Positions 50,592 to 60,134 of a DNA stretch of 64,000 nucleotides are shown here, one piece after another. Within the stretch, counting starts at the first letter, position 1. Every line of letters begins with the position of its first letter. The notes under the pieces were generated by a model. The model was given only the letters and a program-made list of their open reading frames with translations, was not told the origin of the DNA and ran no database searches. The translations under genes were made by a program, and so were the position numbers. Origin of the DNA: Schizochytrium sp. CCTCC M209059 (taxonomy: Eukaryota; Sar; Bigyra; Thraustochytrida; Thraustochytriidae); contig KN805373.1 of assembly GCA_000818945.1 (NCBI GenBank), forward strand, positions 124,001 through 188,000, in the 5' to 3' direction.

Positions 50592-51893
50592 ATGTCGGCC
50601 ACGAGCGAGCGCCGCGTCAAGAGCAAGATGAAGAAGAGCGACCCCGCGAACTATACGATTCATGACTTTCTGAACGAGTGCAAGACGAGCGACGCTGCCG
50701 ATTCGCGCTTCGAAGACGCCGGCGACGCCGAGGCCAGTGGGCCGACCTACTTTGTAACTGGGGTCGCGCCGGCCAAGCTGGGCAACCTCTACACGCGCGT
50801 AGGCGCTCTTGTTGGTGAGCAGGAGGGCTGGAAGCAAAAGAAGGACACGAGCGGACGCTTCCACTTTATCCTGGGCGGAGCACGCGGCGCTGGTATTCCT
50901 TTCAAGCGCTTTGCGCAGCTCTTCAAGTGGGACTACGGCATTACGCCGCACTGCAACTATTTCCGCGGCCACGTGTGGCTGACGCAAAAAGTGAAGCTTA
51001 TCCAGACCCTTCGCCAGGCCGGTATCGAGCATCTCACCCCGGAGGCGTTTCTCTTTTTCCCGTCGTCCGCGGATGACAATGAGACGGAGCAATTCCGCAT
51101 CGCTTCCGAGAGCGGCAGCAAGCGCGCCGCTGCAGCCGGCAACACCTGGATCGTCAAGGCGTCTGACGCGACCCGTGGCGAGCGCACCCTCATTTCAAGT
51201 GACTATGACGAGATCATGACGCACATCGAAACCCAGGACAAGACCGGTTCGCCTCTGTGCGTGCAGCGCTACCTTGCGGACCCGCTCCTTTTGCCCGGTG
51301 GTCGCAAGTTTGACCTGCGCTTTTTCGTGCTCGTGGACAAGGATCTCGACAGCTTTGTGAGCTCGCAAGTTCTCGTCAAGACTTGCCAGCATGCGTTCTC
51401 AATGGACGATCTTGCTGATAAGATGGCGCATCTCAGCACCGCGGCCGTGCAGAAGCGTACTGACTTTGCCCCGAGCGACATGCCCGTTGAGCAGCTGGCC
51501 AAGTGGCTCTCCTCGGAGCACGGTGCCAACTTTGAGGCCGATATTGCCGAGCCCGCACGCGAGATCATCGCGCAGGTGCTCGCTGCGGCCCAGGACAAGC
51601 TCGAGAATGTCGGGCATGCTGATTTTACCTCCTTCCAGGTCTTTGCCTTTGACTTTGCCGTCGATGCTGGCCTCAAGCCTTGGTTTGTGGAGGTCAGCGC
51701 ACCGATTGACTTTCCGGATGACCTCGTTGACGATCTTGCTCGTGATGTTGTTGACCTTGCCGTTCAACCCGTCTTTGCTGCCGGCAGCGACGCGCGCGCT
51801 GAGAAGCCCTGCGAGGGCCGCATTTTCATGCCACTGCCCACGCTCTCGCGTACGGCCAGCTCTGCAAGCAACAACAGCGTCAGCAAGAAGTAA
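50592..51893 (+). CDS. Tubulin-tyrosine-ligase-like (TTL) ATP-grasp protein
   Basis: Encodes 433 residues from the ATG at 50592 (A at -3). The TTL/ATP-grasp fold is visible in NTWIVKASDATRGERTLI (nucleotide lysine region), CVQRYLADPLLLPGGRKFDL followed by RFFVLV, and FAFDFAVDAGLKPWFVEV near the end. TTL-family enzymes add Tyr, Glu or Gly to tubulin or other proteins. In typical members the last motif is E-x-N with both side chains binding Mg2+; here it is E367-V-S369, with D354 kept, so the Asn is replaced. The protein could be less active, use another geometry, or be a pseudoenzyme like TTLL12. The N-terminal region (TYFVTGVAPAKLGNLYTRV) gives no other family. The C-terminal tail is Ser/Asn-rich. 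Confidence 0.85.
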   Translation: MSATSERRVKSKMKKSDPANYTIHDFLNECKTSDAADSRFEDAGDAEASGPTYFVTGVAPAKLGNLYTRVGALVGEQEGWKQKKDTSGRFHFILGGARGAGIPFKRFAQLFKWDYGITPHCNYFRGHVWLTQKVKLIQTLRQAGIEHLTPEAFLFFPSSADDNETEQFRIASESGSKRAAAAGNTWIVKASDATRGERTLISSDYDEIMTHIETQDKTGSPLCVQRYLADPLLLPGGRKFDLRFFVLVDKDLDSFVSSQVLVKTCQHAFSMDDLADKMAHLSTAAVQKRTDFAPSDMPVEQLAKWLSSEHGANFEADIAEPAREIIAQVLAAAQDKLENVGHADFTSFQVFAFDFAVDAGLKPWFVEVSAPIDFPDDLVDDLARDVVDLAVQPVFAAGSDARAEKPCEGRIFMPLPTLSRTASSASNNSVSKK

Positions 51894-52055
51894 TCTTTTA
51901 AATGTTATCCTTGCAATCCTGAAGAACCTCGCAACGATTGCGCACAACCCAGAACCCACGCTGCTAGCTTTCTTAGAACCCAAAAAATTGCCCATCTGCT
52001 TTTTGATACACGATCTCGTTTCTCTATTGCTCATAGCGTCATGTCCTTTCTTTTT

Positions 52056-53126
52056 TTAGTCGGAAGAAGCGACGACGACCTGCGCGCTCGATGTTGTGCT
52101 GGGAGGCGCGTCTGACGTTTCGGTGGGAATTGCACTCAATATTTCGGTGGGAAGTGCACTCGATGTTTCGCTCGAAATTACATTCGATGCTTCGCTCGGA
52201 ATTGCATTCGATGTTTCGGTGGGAATTGCACCCGATGTTTCGGTGGGAAGTGCATTCGATGTTTCGCTAGTTGATTTCTCGCTACCAATAGGCGCCGCCG
52301 ACGGCGTTGGTGCTCCATTTCCTCGTTCCGTAACGTCGAAAATAGGAAATTCTACAATTTTCTGGCCCGCAAGAGCCTCGCGGAGAAGCTGATTTGCGTC
52401 CACCTCTACAGGTTCGCCTCCCCAGACTGAAAGTTTGATGGTATGGGGTTTGCACGCCGGAACTTTGCGATGCAAGGCCTCGAGGACCGTAATGGCATCC
52501 GTCACGCCGCGGTCATGAAGTTCCTCTTGACCTTGGACGCGCCAGGTCACGCGCCAAATGATCTCCTTTTTGCGCTGATTATAATGCGAGGTGTTGGCCT
52601 CCCGACGCGTCATTCCAGGGGCCACAATGAGCAGTTCGGTGCCTCTACGCTTGGCGGCATCGACAAGGAATTTGACCTTTTTAGGGAGCGCGGCTTGCGG
52701 AGGCTCGTCCTCGGTGTCCTCATTTGCCCGAGGGCCGCGGCGTTTCGGTTGCTGGGGTGCCTCAGGACCTTCAAGTCTCTGGCGCTTGCGTTGCGCAGCG
52801 CTACGTTCACGACCAAGCGTTTCGAGAAAGCGAAGGTCACTACGAAGGTTTTGGTTTGTGAACTCCTTTATGGCCACGTAGGCTGTCTTGTCACGCTGGC
52901 CTGAGCATGAGGTTTTACGCTTATGCTCCTTGTAGCAAGCCGCGCTACACGTCCGCGTGTCACATCTCGGGCACCTGTATTTGCTTTCCTTCGCTCCACA
53001 CGAAGCACATGGAGCAGGCGCACTAGGGTCTCGCTCGTCATTCTCTTCGTGACTGGTGCTGGCCTTGTCCTCCGCTGAAGCGCCGCTCGTCGTCAGAGCA
53101 GCTGTCTCGCGCGTGTCATTCTGCAT
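52056..53126 (-). CDS. Box C/D snoRNP assembly factor BCD1 (ZNHIT6-like)
   Basis: Encodes 356 residues from the ATG at 53126 (upstream only GTG). Residues 40-74 form a zf-HIT finger with C40, C43, C52, C55, C60, C64, H68 and C74. It is followed by the BCD1 signature SGQRDKTAYVAIKEFTNQNL and DLRFLETLGRERSA. The middle domain (VKFLVDAAKRRGTELLIVAP) also agrees with BCD1/ZNHIT6, which helps load Nop58/Snu13 in box C/D snoRNP assembly in the nucleus. The C terminus carries an octapeptide repeat (consensus TSNAIPTE, about seven copies, encoded at 52114-52269). It is absent from known BCD1 proteins as far as I know. The gene converges on the TTL-like gene (162 bp). Confidence 0.92.
   Translation of the reverse strand: MQNDTRETAALTTSGASAEDKASTSHEENDERDPSAPAPCASCGAKESKYRCPRCDTRTCSAACYKEHKRKTSCSGQRDKTAYVAIKEFTNQNLRSDLRFLETLGRERSAAQRKRQRLEGPEAPQQPKRRGPRANEDTEDEPPQAALPKKVKFLVDAAKRRGTELLIVAPGMTRREANTSHYNQRKKEIIWRVTWRVQGQEELHDRGVTDAITVLEALHRKVPACKPHTIKLSVWGGEPVEVDANQLLREALAGQKIVEFPIFDVTERGNGAPTPSAAPIGSEKSTSETSNALPTETSGAIPTETSNAIPSEASNVISSETSSALPTEILSAIPTETSDAPPSTTSSAQVVVASSD
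52114..52269 (-). repeat. 24-bp tandem repeat encoding octapeptides in BCD1
   Basis: Six full copies and one partial copy of a 24-bp unit inside the BCD1 reading frame, encoding TSxAxPTE-type octapeptides. Copies differ mainly at a few positions that alternate GGTGGGA and GCTCGGA. Because 24 is a multiple of three, copy-number change keeps the frame. Confidence 0.9.
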
Positions 53127-53425
53127 GGTCCCACGCAGCCGCACCACTTCGCCTCGCTCGTCTGTGTCCACCGCGTGCGGTCAAGATGCGAGTTTAGTTT
53201 GTTTGCCTAGAATGGGCCAAGACCAGAGGCCAAGTTGGATGGAACCACTGATTTGTTCGAAGGACAAGGATTGGACAGTGACGTAGGTAAGGGACCAGGG
53301 ATAAGGTTCAAGGGTGAAGCGACGGACGAGAGGCAAGTCTGTGACGCATACAAATGACTGTGGCGGGAGAAAGCTAAGAGGAAGCACAAGAAGTTGATTG
53401 TGAAAGCAAAAGGTAAAAATGCGTG

Positions 53426-54592
53426 TCAAGAGGAAGATGTCTGGTTTTCCATAACATATACGGACATGCGGCAGGCATAGTCGGCGCGGATGCTCGTGGT
53501 CGACTGCGTCTCGCGTCTGTACGTGCATCCTGCGGCCACTGAAGTAAGCTGCGTCGGGCATTGGCGGATCTTCTCGAGCGCAGCCTCGTCGGCAAACATG
53601 GTAATGGCGAAACGCTTGGGACGAAAGGCACGCAAAGTCTTGGTCAGAAGATCGGTGTAGTCGGAGATCTCGAGGTTGGTCTCAAAGGAAGCATAGCTAT
53701 ATTCAGGCTCGGGCGTGACGTGAAGCGTGTAAAAGCTCTCGTCCTGCAGCGCGTTGAGCGAGTAGCCGCAGGGTTCGAACATGCGATCGTCGACAATGGC
53801 GTCCGGGCCGCAGAGGTCGTTGATTTTGGCAACCTCATAGGCCGCCCGCTGCGCATCAGCCTCGAGATCGAGCTCGGGTTGGCGGTAGAATCCCTGGCAG
53901 ACGTCAATGTCGAGATCATACATCATGATGTTGACATTGCGCTCCGAGCTCTGGTTCGCGTCACCGCAGTAGTCAGCGACGTAGACGTACCAGTGATCGG
54001 CGAGGAGGTCGCCAAGAATATAGGCTCCGCCGTTGAGCGCGCCACCCTGAGGGCCGCGGCACTTTTTCGTGTACTCGATCTCCTGCGCAAACGAGGAGTG
54101 CGGAAACTCTTGATCGTCGGGGAAGATGAAGTTCTTACGCGTGTACCCGATCCACTGCAGCTCGAGGCCTCGAGATTCGGCAACCTTGAGCAAGAGAGGG
54201 AGGCACCGGAGCAGCGTCGTCGTTCCACAGGTCTTGATGAAGACCTTGTGGCTGTACACAAAGAGGCTGCTTTCGGACAGCACGTAGGCGTCCAGGAACT
54301 CGTTCGAGATCTTGCTCAAGATCTGGCACCTGGCCAGATCGAGAATCGCGTCCCACGTCTCGCGATTCACCTCGCGCAGAGATTTGCCCATGTTGGGGTT
54401 AAAGTCAATTTCGAGGATTTTCTCGGGGCCTTCAAAGCCGGCCGGGACAACGGAAGCGTCCTTGGCCTCGGACACAATGGCTTCCCCAGCTTTTTGCTGG
54501 GTGTGCTCTGGGACTTGCTGTTGGTCCTGCTGTTGGTCCGGGACCTGCACGTGGTCGGGCTGGATCCCGCCGTTCTGCTGTTGGTGCTGCAT
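53426..54592 (-). CDS. S-adenosylmethionine decarboxylase proenzyme (AdoMetDC)
   Basis: Encodes 388 residues from the ATG at 54592. AdoMetDC makes decarboxylated SAM, the aminopropyl donor for spermidine and spermine. The proenzyme cleaves itself between E107 and S108 in YVLSESSLFVYSHK, and S108 becomes the pyruvoyl cofactor. C122 (KTCGTT), S278 (EPCGYS) and H291 (HVTPEPEYSYASFE) correspond to human C82, S229 and H243. The core begins at FEGPEKILEIDF near residue 53. Before it is a Gln-rich extension of about 40 residues not found in the human enzyme. No upstream ATG is seen in the first 110 nt of the leader, so the uORF control known from plants and mammals is not evident. The gene lies 300 bp downstream of the BCD1 start, on the same strand. 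Confidence 0.96.
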   Translation of the reverse strand: MQHQQQNGGIQPDHVQVPDQQQDQQQVPEHTQQKAGEAIVSEAKDASVVPAGFEGPEKILEIDFNPNMGKSLREVNRETWDAILDLARCQILSKISNEFLDAYVLSESSLFVYSHKVFIKTCGTTTLLRCLPLLLKVAESRGLELQWIGYTRKNFIFPDDQEFPHSSFAQEIEYTKKCRGPQGGALNGGAYILGDLLADHWYVYVADYCGDANQSSERNVNIMMYDLDIDVCQGFYRQPELDLEADAQRAAYEVAKINDLCGPDAIVDDRMFEPCGYSLNALQDESFYTLHVTPEPEYSYASFETNLEISDYTDLLTKTLRAFRPKRFAITMFADEAALEKIRQCPTQLTSVAAGCTYRRETQSTTSIRADYACRMSVYVMENQTSSS

Positions 54593-55402
54593 CGTGCTTT
54601 GGTCGCTCCGAAAAGGAATGAGTAATCAAAGGTGTGATGTAGGTATGTATGTAGGTGATTAATTCGTCGCGCACTTGGTTTGGTTTCTTTTGCGGCTCCC
54701 GAAGACAATTGGGGAGGCGAGGCAAAAGAGACACACAAAAACACTCTTGGGCCGCAGTGAAAAGAATTCGCCAAGTGGACGACGAGCGGGAAAGTCTGGT
54801 GAAGAGGCGGCCGCTAAAAAGCTGCCGGCGTGAATATGTGCCTCGGGCTCTGCAACAAGCCAGGGCCGATTTCTGCCTGTCTCCTGACTAACTAACGATG
54901 TACTAAATGGACTCCTCGGTCCACCGCCTCTTTCCGCTTGCAACCGCGCCCCGCCGCGCGGCGCGTCTAGCCTCCTGTCAGCTCGTTGTCTCGACGAGTA
55001 GTTCCGTCGGCTGCGTGGTGGACACGCGTGGTCTTAGTCGCGCGCGGCGAGGGTCCTCGCGCAAAAGCAAAGCGATAGCACGCACGCAAGCTAGCTAGCA
55101 AGCACAGCCTTCGGCCGCGGCTCGATATCCCGCCTGAGACTCACGCCCCGTGCGAGACTGCCTTCGTTCGCTCCCAGCGGCCGAGCCCCTGAGGCTGTTC
55201 GCCGTCCGTCTGCACGACGTCGATCCCGCCCCTCTCGCCTGGTCTCGCCTCGCCTCGTAGCGAACGGTCCTGTCGTCGCTGGCCTGGCTGGTGGTCGCGA
55301 GGTCGAGGCCGTTTGGTGGTAGCTCCGCGAGGGTCCCTCGCCTCGCCTCGCCTCGCCCGCTCGCGCGCCCGGCCGGCTCCGGCCGCCTCTGCCGCCTTTG
55401 CC

Positions 55403-55495
55403 NNNNNNNNNNNNNNNNNNNNNNNNNNNNNNNNNNNNNNNNNNNNNNNNNNNNNNNNNNNNNNNNNNNNNNNNNNNNNNNNNNNNNNNNNNNNN
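55403..55495. other. Assembly gap (93 N)
   Basis: A run of 93 undetermined bases between GC-rich simple sequence. The right flank is a GACGCCGAGGGC minisatellite, so the gap is probably a repeat that could not be read or assembled; its true length is unknown. Confidence 0.99.
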
Positions 55496-55776
55496 GAGGG
55501 CGCCCTCGAGGACGCCGAGGGCGACGCCGAGGGCGACGCCGAGAGCGGCGAGCGAGCGAGGGAGGGAGGGAGGGAGCGCGGCGAGGCGACTGGCTGCTGG
55601 CAGCCAGCCAGCCAGCAGGCCGTGGCCGGCCGAGCCAGTCTCTCGGAGGCGAGGCGCCGGTGGACCGGGAGGGCCCGGTCCTCGTCCATATTCACCGCGG
55701 AGAGGAAGGAAGGAAGAAGGCAGGCGGGCAAGCAAGCAAGCCTCCTCCGGACCACCAGCTCAAGTCGGCGAGACAA

Positions 55777-55820
55777 GACAAGGCAAGGCAAGGCAAGGCA
55801 AGGAGGCAAGGCAAGGCAAG
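55777..55820. repeat. (CAAGG)n pentanucleotide repeat
   Basis: About eight copies of CAAGG with one AGG interruption. Same unit as at 26786-26814. Confidence 0.85.
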
Positions 55821-56076
55821 AAACGGAAGCCGTGCGGGGTAGTACCTCCTCCTCTGGCACGCAGAGAACAGTTGTTCAACTTTGTTGCCGTGCACGCATT
55901 GCCATGATCAGAACGATCGAATGATCGATCGACACTCTTGGCGACAGAGCGTCTTGTCTGCGGTGCCAGTTGTCGCTTCATGTCGTGTCGCTGGCGGAAA
56001 CGTGGCAGTGAACTCGGTTGGCTTATCCGACCTCCAGAAGGAAGTCATCACGACTGCTACCTCTGCCTTTGGATTG

Positions 56077-56109
<33 letters not shown>

Positions 56110-57112
56110 CATGAGCCGCCAACCCTCCAGCCAACCAGCCAAATTTCTGACATCCTCGGTGCATCGTACCCGGCCGATGAACTTCTCGCGCTGCGACTTG
56201 CGATGAATGAATGAATGAATGAATGGTGGGTGAGTAAGTGAGTGAGTGAGTGAGTGAGTGAGGAAGGGAGGGAGCTGTCGAACTTTGATGAGCAGCCAGA
56301 AGAAGCCCTCGCGCAAGTCCCGGCTGGCTCGGCCCTGCCACCTGACCAGTATCGACTTCACAGTCCATGCAGCCCGTCCTTATGCTGGCTGTGGAAGATG
56401 CCTCTTCCTCTTGCTAGCTAGCTTGCTTGCTAGCTTGCTTGCTTCGCTTGCCTGCTTGCTTGCAAGTTGCCTCCTTCCTGGCAGCCAAGTCAAGTCCTTC
56501 CACCTTGCTTGCTTGCCTGCGTGACTGTGCGCGGCATGTCGGCTCGGCAAAGGGCGAGAGAGAGGAGACGAGAAAGGAGAAAAGGGGCTCCGCTCTTTTG
56601 CCGCGACCAGTCATTTACGGCGGTGTGTGGGCAAAGCGCGAGCGCGCTGCGTCCACTCCACCCGTTGGGGATTCGAGCTGGCCATGAAGACGTGGGGCGC
56701 GGTCTGCGGCCGTCGATGGATGTGATGGACAGTGAATTTTAGCGTAATGCAGCCAGTCAGCCAGCTCCAGCTTGTTGTGACTGATGGCGATTTGGATGAC
56801 TGGCTGGCTGTTCAAAGTAGGGTGGTGAAATGCTAACGAAGTGATAAGAGGCAGAACTAGGCCGACAGCTTTCCGATCCGTAATAACACGCAACGAACGC
56901 AAGCAGAAGTATGCGACCCTTCGCCAGGCCCCTTTTTCTCATGCTGGCTGGCTGGCTGGTTGGTCGCTCTTTTCCCCAAAAAAATCTTGGGACACACAAA
57001 GGAAAAAGCTTTCTTTTACGCGAATTTTAACTTCAGTAGTAAATACAGACGCCCACAGTCCAGTCCAGCCGTGGCCGCTGCCGAGCTTTCACGCTATAAC
57101 AAAGAAAGAGGA

Positions 57113-58660
57113 CTAAGAAGATGACGATGACGATATTGAGGGCCCCCGACTGGTGAGCAGCGAGAGTCGCTCAAGATGAAGTTTGACGTGCAAACGCTGG
57201 GCGCGCAACGCGTGAAGCGCGGCGTCCAAGTGCGCTCGCATGAGCGGGTCCGGATCCGTAAATTGCGGCGGCGCACCTGGTTCGCGCGCGGTACGCGCCC
57301 AATGGAGGAATTGCTCCGCCTTTCGGACGTAGCGCGCAGCTGCACAAGGTGTAGCTGCATTCACAATCATGGAAGAGGCGTCCTCTGCAGAAATAATCTC
57401 GCATTGCTGAAAGCCCTCATCCGAAGAGAGAACCGTGCGATCGTGAAAGACAATCTTGACGCTGTCGTTGGACAGATACGTGAATCGGCCAATACCTGCG
57501 ACGTCTTGCACCTCGAGAACACGCAGTGCGCCGCCATCTGTTCCCTCTTCCTCCTTGCGCTCCTCCAGCTCACCTCTCGACGTAGAGGGCGAGTTCAAGA
57601 TTCTGTACTTGAGCTCTTCTGCGGGCCGTGCCGCAGCGTCAGTCATGTCTTGAAAATGTTGTTCGTTGATGCGCGCAGCGTGGTCTGTAATGGCTTGCAG
57701 TTCGTATGGATCAATACCTTCACGACACCGCACCACACGCGGCACGCCATCCGGAGCATACCATCGTTCCGTCGCGGAGTCAAACACATGATGAAAGTAC
57801 CCGTTGCGGCCGACCGAGAGCATGGATCCATCCGCGGCCACGCTCACTTGAGTTTGTGACTGTCGCTGACTCCAGCGAAATGTGGCCGTGGGTGTCCATT
57901 CGAAGCAAATTCGATCAGAAAGAGGCACTGCCTTCGTCGGCGCTGCGCAGAGGTCGAGGATCAGGCCGTGCACCTCGGACAAGTGGCTCCAATGCGCTTC
58001 ATGTGCCTCTCCCGGCGTGCGCGGAAGATCTTCGCTCACATACGAGAGCAGCACGCCATCGTCCTTGCCGTGACGAAGCTTGCCTTGCGTAATCGCCAAA
58101 GGGCGACGATATTGTGATGGGGCATCCTCGATGAAAAACATTTGTCGAATACTCGTATACTGATTCTCCGCGCGCGGCATTGTCACCGGTGTGAGTGTTT
58201 CCACCCAAAAGGTTTCCTCGTCCGGGGAAACCGACAGCACGGCTGCCCCCTCGATTGAATGCAGATAGCGCACGGAAGATTCACCTTGGGCAATTTCCAC
58301 AGCCTTGCTATCCATGGGCCAGCGCACAGCGCTAAGCCTCTGATCTATGTGCACAAGCTCGTCCTTGGTAGTGAGCTCGGAGCACACGTAGGGCGTTTGC
58401 ACCAGCCGGTTTCTGAACGCCAGCATTTCGCGCACAGGCCTCTGCAGCTCGCGTCCGACAAAGCGAGTCAGCTCCCTTGATACCTGCCCATCCCCGCCAC
58501 GGCTATGGGTGAGCGAGCCCCCGTTGGGTTCGAGCACCACGACGAGCAGGTCTTGGTCTTCATCGTCTCGTGGCACAAAGCAACCTGCTGTGCGTCCGGA
58601 CGCCAGCAGCGCAAGTCGCTTGCACTGCCACCGCCTCGTGCGTGGTCTACGCTGGCCCAT
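57113..58660 (-). CDS. Uncharacterised protein, weakly C5orf34-like
   Basis: Encodes 515 residues from the ATG at 58660; the frame reaches 58798 only through a GTG. It is a mixed alpha/beta, non-repetitive sequence with several WSQRQSQTQVSVAADGSM-type beta segments. Near residue 425-450 there is GIGRFTYLSNDSVKIVFHDR, a pattern like polo-box strands and like the C-terminal domain of C5orf34-family proteins, where a short beta hairpin is followed by a dose of charged residues. On that basis I suggest, with low confidence, a distant C5orf34 homologue. There is no signal peptide, membrane segment or catalytic motif. The tail ends in a Ser run. The start lies about 200 bp from the first tRNA-Ser gene on the opposite strand. 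Confidence 0.75.
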   Translation of the reverse strand: MGQRRPRTRRWQCKRLALLASGRTAGCFVPRDDEDQDLLVVVLEPNGGSLTHSRGGDGQVSRELTRFVGRELQRPVREMLAFRNRLVQTPYVCSELTTKDELVHIDQRLSAVRWPMDSKAVEIAQGESSVRYLHSIEGAAVLSVSPDEETFWVETLTPVTMPRAENQYTSIRQMFFIEDAPSQYRRPLAITQGKLRHGKDDGVLLSYVSEDLPRTPGEAHEAHWSHLSEVHGLILDLCAAPTKAVPLSDRICFEWTPTATFRWSQRQSQTQVSVAADGSMLSVGRNGYFHHVFDSATERWYAPDGVPRVVRCREGIDPYELQAITDHAARINEQHFQDMTDAAARPAEELKYRILNSPSTSRGELEERKEEEGTDGGALRVLEVQDVAGIGRFTYLSNDSVKIVFHDRTVLSSDEGFQQCEIISAEDASSMIVNAATPCAAARYVRKAEQFLHWARTAREPGAPPQFTDPDPLMRAHLDAALHALRAQRLHVKLHLERLSLLTSRGPSISSSSSS

Positions 58661-58864
58661 CCTGCGCCTTGTTGTCGCGTCCCCGAGTTCGTCCTTGCGC
58701 AAAGCAGCAACACAGGGCGGTCGGTAGATTGCTTGCTTGCGTGCCTCGCGGGCTCGCGTAGTAGACGACAAGCTAGGTGGGCGGTTTTTTCCCGTCACCC
58801 TTGCGGCACTTGCAGCTCTTGGTTATATGCAGCACGTGCCCTCGAACTGTCAAGAAACATCCAA

Positions 58865-58945
58865 GGGGTGATGGCCGAGTGGTTAAGGCGATCGACTAGA
58901 AATCGATTTGCGTCAGCAGCGTCGGTTCGAGTCCGGCTCACCTCG
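58865..58945 (+). tRNA. tRNA-Ser (AGA), copy 1
   Basis: 81-nt cloverleaf with acceptor GGGGTGA/TCACCTC and discriminator G, D arm GGCCGAGTGG, and anticodon stem ATCGA/TCGAT around loop CTAGAAA giving anticodon AGA. The long variable arm is typical of tRNA-Ser, and the T arm is GTCGG TTCGAGT CCGGC. Internal A box (TGGCCGAGTGG) and B box (GGTTCGAGTCC) are intact, no intron is present, and a T8 run follows as RNA polymerase III terminator. First unit of a ~350-bp tandem duplication. Confidence 0.97.
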
Positions 58946-59214
58946 TTTCTCTTTTTTTTGAATATTTTTTTTTGCTCTTGTTCTTTTTTAAATTACGTTT
59001 TTCGTTTGGGTTTGCATCATGATGGACGGGCGGGATTTTTTTTTTTTTAACCTTTGTCTTTTGTGGCTTGTTTTGTCTGTGTAGCCCACAGCATAGGCTA
59101 TGCGGATGGCGTTGGATTCACTCGAGTGGCGCCAAAGCGTGCGAACAGGGCTCGTTCGATGTGGAACGAGGTGGCCTGCTTGCTTCCGTGCCGCTGGGCA
59201 GTCGAACAATCAAG

Positions 59215-59295
59215 GGGGTGATGGCCGAGTGGTTAAGGCGATCGACTAGAAATCGATTTGCGTCAGCAGCGTCGGTTCGAGTCCGGCTCACCTCG
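59215..59295 (+). tRNA. tRNA-Ser (AGA), copy 2
   Basis: Identical in sequence to copy 1, with the same downstream T8 and T9 runs. It lies exactly one repeat unit (350 bp) after copy 1. Confidence 0.97.
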
Positions 59296-59563
59296 TTTCT
59301 CTTTTTTTTGAATATTTTTTTTTGCTCTTGTTCTTTTTTAAATTACGTTTTTCGTTTGGGTTTGCATCATGATGGACGGGCGGGATTTTTTTTTTTTAAC
59401 CTTTGTCTTTTGTGGCTTGTTTTGTCTGTGTAGCCCACAGCATAGGCTATGCGGATGGCGTTGGATTCACTCGAGTGGCGCCAAAGCGTGCGAACAGGGC
59501 TCGTTCGATGTGGAACGAGGTGGCCTGCTTGCTTCCGTGCCGCTGGGCAGTCGAACAATCAAG

Positions 59564-59644
59564 GGGGTGATGGCCGAGTGGTTAAGGCGATCGACTAGAA
59601 ATCGATTTGCGTCAGCAGCGTCGGTTCGAGTCCGGCTCACCTCG
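59564..59644 (+). tRNA. tRNA-Ser (AGA), copy 3
   Basis: Identical tRNA sequence. The downstream flank is different (AATTTTTTTTTTC), so the duplication boundary is at the tRNA 3' end. The T10 run serves as terminator. Confidence 0.97.
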
Positions 59645-60053
59645 AATTTTTTTTTTCTTCTCTCCTTTTGGATCCGAAATCTATAGTAGGCCTATAGGTC
59701 AAGGTAGTTACTAGTTACTCTGCTTGGTGCATTCTAGGCCCTAGATTACTGTGAGATTCTGCGATGATCATGCAGCCTGCAAGTCACAGCAAGTACATGA
59801 GTGTACGTATAGAAGCCTTGTAATTTTTTCCCTTTGTATGATGTATATTTTTCATTTTTTGCAGCCTACCATTGCAAGAGGAAAGCAAACGCCATCAAGC
59901 AAAGAACTCGTTTGCGTCTCGTCTCTTTCAGTATCTTGATGTTGAGAAAGTCTTTCTGTCAGCCACTCCCAAGCTCAATGTTCTAGGTCGGTCATGTCGG
60001 CTAGTCAGGATACGTAGCCGTTTTGTAGCCGCAAGACGCTTGCTCTCTCATGT

Positions 60054-60134
60054 GGGGTGATGGCCGAGTGGTTAAGGCGATCGACTAGAAATCGATTTGC
60101 GTCAGCAGCGTCGGTTCGAGTCCGGCTCACCTCG
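60054..60134 (+). tRNA. tRNA-Ser (AGA), copy 4
   Basis: Identical tRNA body with unrelated flanks, 409 bp after copy 3. A T9 run followed by a G run lies just downstream. This copy is outside the near-identical tandem unit and is probably an older or independent insertion. Confidence 0.97.

Larger units (their letters stand above)
54593..57112. other. Repeat-rich spacer with assembly gap
   Basis: 2.5 kb without a supportable gene. It contains a GAGGGCGACGCC minisatellite beside the N-gap, (CAAGG)n, (AAGC)n, (GAAT)n at about 56203-56224, (GTGA)n at about 56230-56262 and (GCTT)n blocks. Frames crossing the N-gap are meaningless. The promoter of the AdoMetDC gene must lie at the left end. Confidence 0.5.
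58865..59644 (+). repeat. Tandem ~350-bp tRNA-Ser repeat unit
   Basis: Two full units (58865-59214 and 59215-59563), each a tRNA plus a 268-269 bp spacer, differ only by one T in a homopolymer as far as I can compare. A third tRNA (59564-59644) follows, after which the spacer differs. The near identity suggests a recent duplication. Confidence 0.93.

Noticed and set aside
52096..52392. Plus-strand frame with DVSVGIAF repeats opposite BCD1
   Set aside because: It is the mirror of the 24-bp repeat inside BCD1, which has the zinc-finger and family motifs on the minus strand.
53561..54625. 354-codon plus-strand frame opposite AdoMetDC
   Set aside because: The minus strand encodes every AdoMetDC catalytic residue; the plus-strand frame is its mirror.
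58988..59558. Two identical small minus-strand frames between the tRNA genes
   Set aside because: They are duplicated only because the spacer is duplicated; they run through tRNA sequence and have no domain.
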